Assembly (NCBI RefSeq): GCF_028287845.1
Contig: NZ_JAQBOW010000071.1
Location: forward strand, 16,034 to 80,033
Direction of reading: 5' to 3'
Source: Mucilaginibacter sp.
Lineage (GTDB): Bacteria > Bacteroidota > Bacteroidia > Sphingobacteriales > Sphingobacteriaceae
DNA: 64,000 nt
The position numbers and the translations under genes were made by a program. How positions within the stretch are numbered: the stretch's first letter is position 1; each line of letters begins with the position of its first letter. The notes beneath the pieces were generated by a model, which was not told the DNA's origin, did not search any database, and saw only the letters and a program-made list of their open reading frames with translations. Below, one piece after another: positions 60,422 through 64,000 of the stretch.

Positions 60422-63192
60422 TTTGCTGGAGTTGATCCTGATCCTGATCCTATTTTAATTTTTTTCCTGTTAAAACCTAAGTTGCCGTTCATGTCGGTCC
60501 CCTCAATTATTACGGTATAGCTGCCCCGCAGATCGGCGCTATAAAAGGACAGGTCTGCTTTTCCAGAGGCATCAGTAACTAAATTTGGCACCCAGAATAT
60601 GGTAGAGCGTCTGTCCTTACCGATGGGTGTTGAATTAACCGTATAACGCGGCGAATAGAATTGCCTCGGCCAGCTTATAGGCATAGGCCGGTAAACAAAA
60701 TCACCGGGAGGGATTGCATCGTCGCCAAATTTAATGTTGGTGGTAACGCTAACTTGCAGGTAAGTAAGCATTCTTTCTATTTTTATAGGAGGGTCAGTAA
60801 AGGGAATTACAATCAACACTGGAACAAGTATTTTTTTCGCTGAAAAGCCTTTTATATCCTCAGTCATAAGGTGGTCAAGCAATCCCAATACTTCAGGGGA
60901 CTCATCGGGCACCTTTTCTGGCGGTGGTTCATCCATAATATCGTACTTAACACCCGGCTGGGTAGTATGTGTAAATTGCAGATGCGTAGTCCTCTGCCCG
61001 TCAACAATCAATCTCAAGTGCATTTGGCTCAGGTCTTCCTGCTGGTTAAGCAACTGGTGCAGGGTTAGCGGTTTTTTACCGGGGCGGGCATTACGTATTT
61101 CTTCTTCATCCATTTGTATAAGCAACCTGTTAAGGTAAAGCGGCTCGGGCTGTTTGGCCTTTATCTCTACCTCTTTTAGTAGTATGGTATTACGGGCATC
61201 ATAGCTTTCATCCCATTCTATTTTTTTCTTTTTGGCGTAGTTTACCATTATGCTGTCACTGTTTACATACCAAGGCAGCGGCATGTTTTTGGTAGCGGTT
61301 ATTTCGGCCGGGGCAAACACATCAACGTTTACACCAATATTGAGCGTGCGTTTAGTTTGTATCCTGAAATTTATGGTATCTAAACGAGGGAAATCCTTAA
61401 ACGTGAACATTCCATCCTTATCCGTTTTGGTGTTAAGTAAGATTGTCGGTTTGGTCGATATCAGCATTACCTCGGTATTGGCTACCGGCTTATTAAAAAT
61501 ATTGCTTGCATGACCCTTTACAATAAAATCTGTTTCGGCATCATATTGGGGCTTTTGGGTTGGCGCAAATACCTGTTTCCAGTCATAACCTACCCAGCCC
61601 TGGGTTAGCAGCAGGTTATCCAGGGCAGCGGCCCTGTCTGCATTCTTTTCATTAAAATAATAGCCGGGTTCTTCAACCGTCCCTTTCAGGTCAGACGCAA
61701 GCAGCATATTGCTAACTATATTATCGGTAAGGCTATCTGTATTTATCTGGCTATCGTCGGTAACGGCTACAGAGAAATTGCCGCGTATGGGTTTGCCATC
61801 TTTGCCGTTTGTTTGTATGGTTAAACCAATGCTATCCCGCAGGTTATAATTTGGCTTATCCGTATTGACAGCGATTTGCAGGTTGTCCTGATGGTCGATA
61901 TAAAATATACGCTCATTTAACGGCCTGTTGTAACTGGTAAATAAAGTAAAATGTGCTATGCCGGTAGGGAACAGATCGGTAGTTATTATCTTTTTTACTT
62001 CGGCACCCTTAAAATTGATAACCGATGAATAACATACCACCCCTCTTGTCTGGCCAACAAGGTAATAGGTAGTTGCCGCAGTTAGCAAATCGGGAGTTGC
62101 GGCGATGGTTAGTTCTAACGCATCTTTGCTTTTTGAATTTACACTTAAAGCGGTGCCGGTTGTATTAACCTTAGGCAATGCATAGATTTTAATTGTGCCG
62201 TTAGATAAAATGGCTGCGGCTGTATAACTCTCGCCGGCTTGTGGTGTCAACTCAAATACGCCCATACCTGTATGGGTTGATTTAAATGTGGCTACTTCCT
62301 TTTGTTTACTGTCGATTATTTTACCGCTTATGGCTATTCCCTTTCCATCCCCATTTATTGCTTTAAAGCCTATTCTTGCGGTTAAGCCTGCTACCAAATT
62401 GCCGCCTTCGGGCATAAACTGCAGGTCGGTGTTCTCTACCCGGTTTATGTTTATGGGGATGATGAGCGCCGTTGTATCTGCCCCGGTGCTCATATCTTGT
62501 GCATGTATGTTCACATTTTTTATCGCCGACTTTTCGGGTACATCAAAATTTAATTGGACATTTCCTTCGGCACCTGTATTGGCTTGCTCTTTAAACAGGG
62601 TTTTATCGGCTTGCTTTATGGTTAGCCGAATATCCTTTTGCTGCTTCGGTTTATCATTCAGTCCTGTAAAGCTCAGGTTAGCTGTTACTTTGTCTTTACC
62701 AATGCCGTTTTCCAGCTTGAAATTTGCTTTTACCAGGGTCGAACTACCATTTACCGACGAAATATAAAAGCTCTTTTTATAAATATAATCATCGCCAAAA
62801 TTTTCCATCCAGTTGGTATAGGCCCTGAGCGTATAAGCGCCCTCGGGTATGTTTTTTCCGCGAAGCGCTATGTCGGCCCAACCAATGCCTAAGGCCAGGC
62901 GGATTGTTATCCGTTTAACAATTTTGTTTGAATTATTGGCCAGCTCTACATAAAGTAACCCGCTTCTTTTGGATGGCTTTAAAAAGTCGGCATTTAATAA
63001 ATAAGCTTTAAAGCGCAGGGTATCGCCCAGCGAATAATACGGCTTATCCAACTGCAAATACAGCTTTTCTATCGGGAACCGGTCGCGCATACCGGCAATT
63101 GCTGATAGGGTAGTTAGTAAGCCGCTGTTTACCTGGCTGTAGCCGGCAGCAGAAAATAAAACCATTGCAAATAAGATGGTTGCCTTTTTCAT
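60418..63192 (-). CDS. MG2/CarboxypepD-reg envelope protein, paralogue 1
   Basis: 924 residues, signal peptide ending AGYSQ. Same plan as the downstream gene: MG2-like domain (EKLYLQLDKPYYSLGDTLRFKAYL), Ig-like repeats, a carboxypeptidase-regulatory-like domain near 545 (FIVKGHASNIFNKPVANTEVMLI), then a plug-like part and the closing KADLSFYSADLRGSYTVIIEGTD. The N-terminal thirds of the two proteins are nearly the same, while the region from about 640 to 800 differs strongly: here it carries LYLNRLLIQMDEEEI and a Pro-rich DEPPPEKVPDESPE. The 3' end overlaps the next start by 4 bases, so the pair is one translationally coupled operon. No TAnnTTTG box seen upstream. Confidence 0.85.
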   Translation of the reverse strand: MKKATILFAMVLFSAAGYSQVNSGLLTTLSAIAGMRDRFPIEKLYLQLDKPYYSLGDTLRFKAYLLNADFLKPSKRSGLLYVELANNSNKIVKRITIRLALGIGWADIALRGKNIPEGAYTLRAYTNWMENFGDDYIYKKSFYISSVNGSSTLVKANFKLENGIGKDKVTANLSFTGLNDKPKQQKDIRLTIKQADKTLFKEQANTGAEGNVQLNFDVPEKSAIKNVNIHAQDMSTGADTTALIIPININRVENTDLQFMPEGGNLVAGLTARIGFKAINGDGKGIAISGKIIDSKQKEVATFKSTHTGMGVFELTPQAGESYTAAAILSNGTIKIYALPKVNTTGTALSVNSKSKDALELTIAATPDLLTAATTYYLVGQTRGVVCYSSVINFKGAEVKKIITTDLFPTGIAHFTLFTSYNRPLNERIFYIDHQDNLQIAVNTDKPNYNLRDSIGLTIQTNGKDGKPIRGNFSVAVTDDSQINTDSLTDNIVSNMLLASDLKGTVEEPGYYFNEKNADRAAALDNLLLTQGWVGYDWKQVFAPTQKPQYDAETDFIVKGHASNIFNKPVANTEVMLISTKPTILLNTKTDKDGMFTFKDFPRLDTINFRIQTKRTLNIGVNVDVFAPAEITATKNMPLPWYVNSDSIMVNYAKKKKIEWDESYDARNTILLKEVEIKAKQPEPLYLNRLLIQMDEEEIRNARPGKKPLTLHQLLNQQEDLSQMHLRLIVDGQRTTHLQFTHTTQPGVKYDIMDEPPPEKVPDESPEVLGLLDHLMTEDIKGFSAKKILVPVLIVIPFTDPPIKIERMLTYLQVSVTTNIKFGDDAIPPGDFVYRPMPISWPRQFYSPRYTVNSTPIGKDRRSTIFWVPNLVTDASGKADLSFYSADLRGSYTVIIEGTDMNGNLGFNRKKIKIGSGSGSTPAK

Positions 63193-63291
63193 TAAAACAA
63201 TAAGTGTATAGTTTATACGTGATTATAAACTAAATACGCAGATAGTAAAAAAAGGGGGGATAGGGCGTAATTATATAATTAACCGGGGCGA

Positions 63292-63603
63292 TTAAAACCC
63301 GTAATCGCGCTCTACTTTGCAAATGCGTACCTTATAGCTGGCATACCATTTTTCGCGGCCATATTTTTGCGCCATCAGGTGGTCGGTATTGGCTTTCCAG
63401 TTTCTTATCGCTTCTAACGATTGCCAGTAGGACACGGTTATGCCTATTTCGTTCCGTGCAGATTCAATGCCGAGATAGCCTTCCTGTTGAGCGGCCAGCT
63501 TGTCCATAGCATCTGCCATAGCAGCATAGCCATCATCGCCTTCGGTTCTTATCGATGTAAATATTACGGCGTAATACGGGGTTTGTGGGGTTTGGGCGAT
63601 CAT
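63292..63603 (-). CDS. Antibiotic biosynthesis monooxygenase (ABM) domain protein
   Basis: 103 residues forming one dimeric alpha-beta barrel of the ABM family: the first strand YYAVIFTSIRT, the helix GYAAMADAMDKLAAQQEGYLGIES, and the strand-helix ISYW-like segment ITVSYWQSLEAIRNWKANTDH. Relatives include cofactor-free monooxygenases and heme-degrading enzymes, but most are of unknown substrate. It is not part of any biosynthetic cluster here. It lies between the MG2 operon and gcvP on the same strand. Confidence 0.88.
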   Translation of the reverse strand: MIAQTPQTPYYAVIFTSIRTEGDDGYAAMADAMDKLAAQQEGYLGIESARNEIGITVSYWQSLEAIRNWKANTDHLMAQKYGREKWYASYKVRICKVERDYGF

Positions 63604-63882
63604 AAGATTTGATGTGAAAATGTGCGGATATGCAAATGTGCAGATAAAAAATGATGTGCGAATGTGAGGATATGACGATGTGCAGATATTTTTCTGCGCG
63701 GCCCCATTCGTTATTTTCCGGCTGCTTAGCGGGTTGACCTGAACCGACCTGATCTATCCTGACCTACCGGATCTACCCTGACCTACCTGGTCTACCCTTG
63801 CAACGTATCATCTCCTTAAAAAGATGTGCAGACAATTATTAATCATCTGCACATCTTCGTATTTGCCATATCTGCACATCAA
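63604..63882. repeat. Word-repeat region (ATGTGCAGATATG and GACCTACC families)
   Basis: From 63608 to 63690 the words ATGTGC, GGATATG and GTGCAGATA recur. At 63735-63797 there is a tandem GACCTACC/GGTCTACCC array including two 19-base units. At 63821-63857 AAGATGTGCAGA pairs perfectly with TCTGCACATCTT, followed by a third TCTGCACATC copy. No gene seen. Confidence 0.6.
63821..63857. terminator. Hairpin downstream of gcvP, possible terminator
   Basis: Perfect 12-bp stem with a 13-base loop, 26 bases after the gcvP stop on the minus strand. There is only a short T run, so its role in termination is uncertain. Confidence 0.45.
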
Positions 63883-64000
63883 TTATGTTCCGTATTCCGG
63901 CGTTGTTACTTCACTTTCTTCAAACTCGTAATCAGTTAATGGCGGGCATGAGCATATCAGCGTTCTGTCGCCATAAGTGTCATTAACCCGGCCTACTGAT
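63883..64000 (-). CDS. gcvP: Glycine dehydrogenase (glycine cleavage P protein), 3' end only
   Basis: The last 38 codons of a gene that continues past the right edge. The reading gives SVGRVNDTYGDRTLICSCP then PLTDYEFEESEV and a short tail to TAA. The VGRVDN/NDxYGDRxLxCSCPP ending is the standard C terminus of the P protein of the glycine cleavage system, the pyridoxal-phosphate decarboxylase that acts with the lipoylated H protein. The catalytic part lies outside the window, so the call rests on this signature. Confidence 0.88.
   Translation of the reverse strand, partial: SVGRVNDTYGDRTLICSCPPLTDYEFEESEVTTPEYGT

Overview
The window looks like chromosome from a Bacteroidota member of the Sphingobacteriaceae, most like Mucilaginibacter. 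The reasons are the gene families (GH92, DUF4142, DUF4265, the bacillithiol-type protein YtxJ, MG2/CarboxypepD-reg giant proteins, a TamB homologue), lipoprotein signals of Bacteroidota type, almost no Shine-Dalgarno sequences, and many copies of the Bacteroidota -7 promoter box TAnnTTTG in front of genes. Species assignment is inference; no rRNA gene is present.

Layout. 1-5300: the end of an SDR oxidoreductase, a secreted TlpA-like thioredoxin protein, a long non-coding stretch holding hairpins and a 375-bp palindrome-ended repeat, and a GH92 glycosidase. 5400-12100: LemA with two TPM-domain proteins, a Nudix hydrolase, a DEAD-box RNA helicase, two small secreted proteins and gpsA. 12200-15800: a TolC/membrane-fusion pair and a polysaccharide deacetylase. 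15900-25070: a small membrane protein, tsaD, a 1,500-residue TamB protein, ribBA, an LptF/LptG permease and a START-like protein. 25220-28900: a tRNA-Met, then two secreted hydrolases (class C beta-lactamase type and an esterase) bracketed by two near-identical 241-bp structured repeats. 28900-33720: LysR plus YeiH, a hydroxyisobutyrate-dehydrogenase-like enzyme, an HD-domain protein and an AraC regulator. 34100-37800: DUF4142, then an AT-rich island with a small unknown protein and a NACHT-type NTPase. 37850-44790: the rimP-nusA-infB operon with a leader hairpin, and the NAD(P)HX repair enzyme. 45290-51400: lipA, DUF4265, OsmC, ytxJ, ribH, a TPR protein, recF with its DUF721 partner, and ndk, with two very short genes not usually called. 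51560-57530: nrnA, three FKBP prolyl isomerases each ended by its own terminator, tatD and ansA. 57590-64000: two overlapping MG2-type paralogues, an ABM-domain protein and the 3' end of gcvP.

Most of the window is housekeeping. The unusual material is (i) the NACHT NTPase with its small upstream partner in an AT-rich island, a candidate defence locus; (ii) the paired 241-bp nested-hairpin elements enclosing two hydrolase genes; (iii) the 375-bp element whose terminal hairpins keep their pairing although the bases differ; (iv) a terminator-like hairpin between promoter and start codon in the nusA operon; (v) several genes whose promoter box lies so close to the start codon that the mRNA should be leaderless; and (vi) families of word-like inverted repeats at gene borders. 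All calls were made by reading the sequence; no database search was run.
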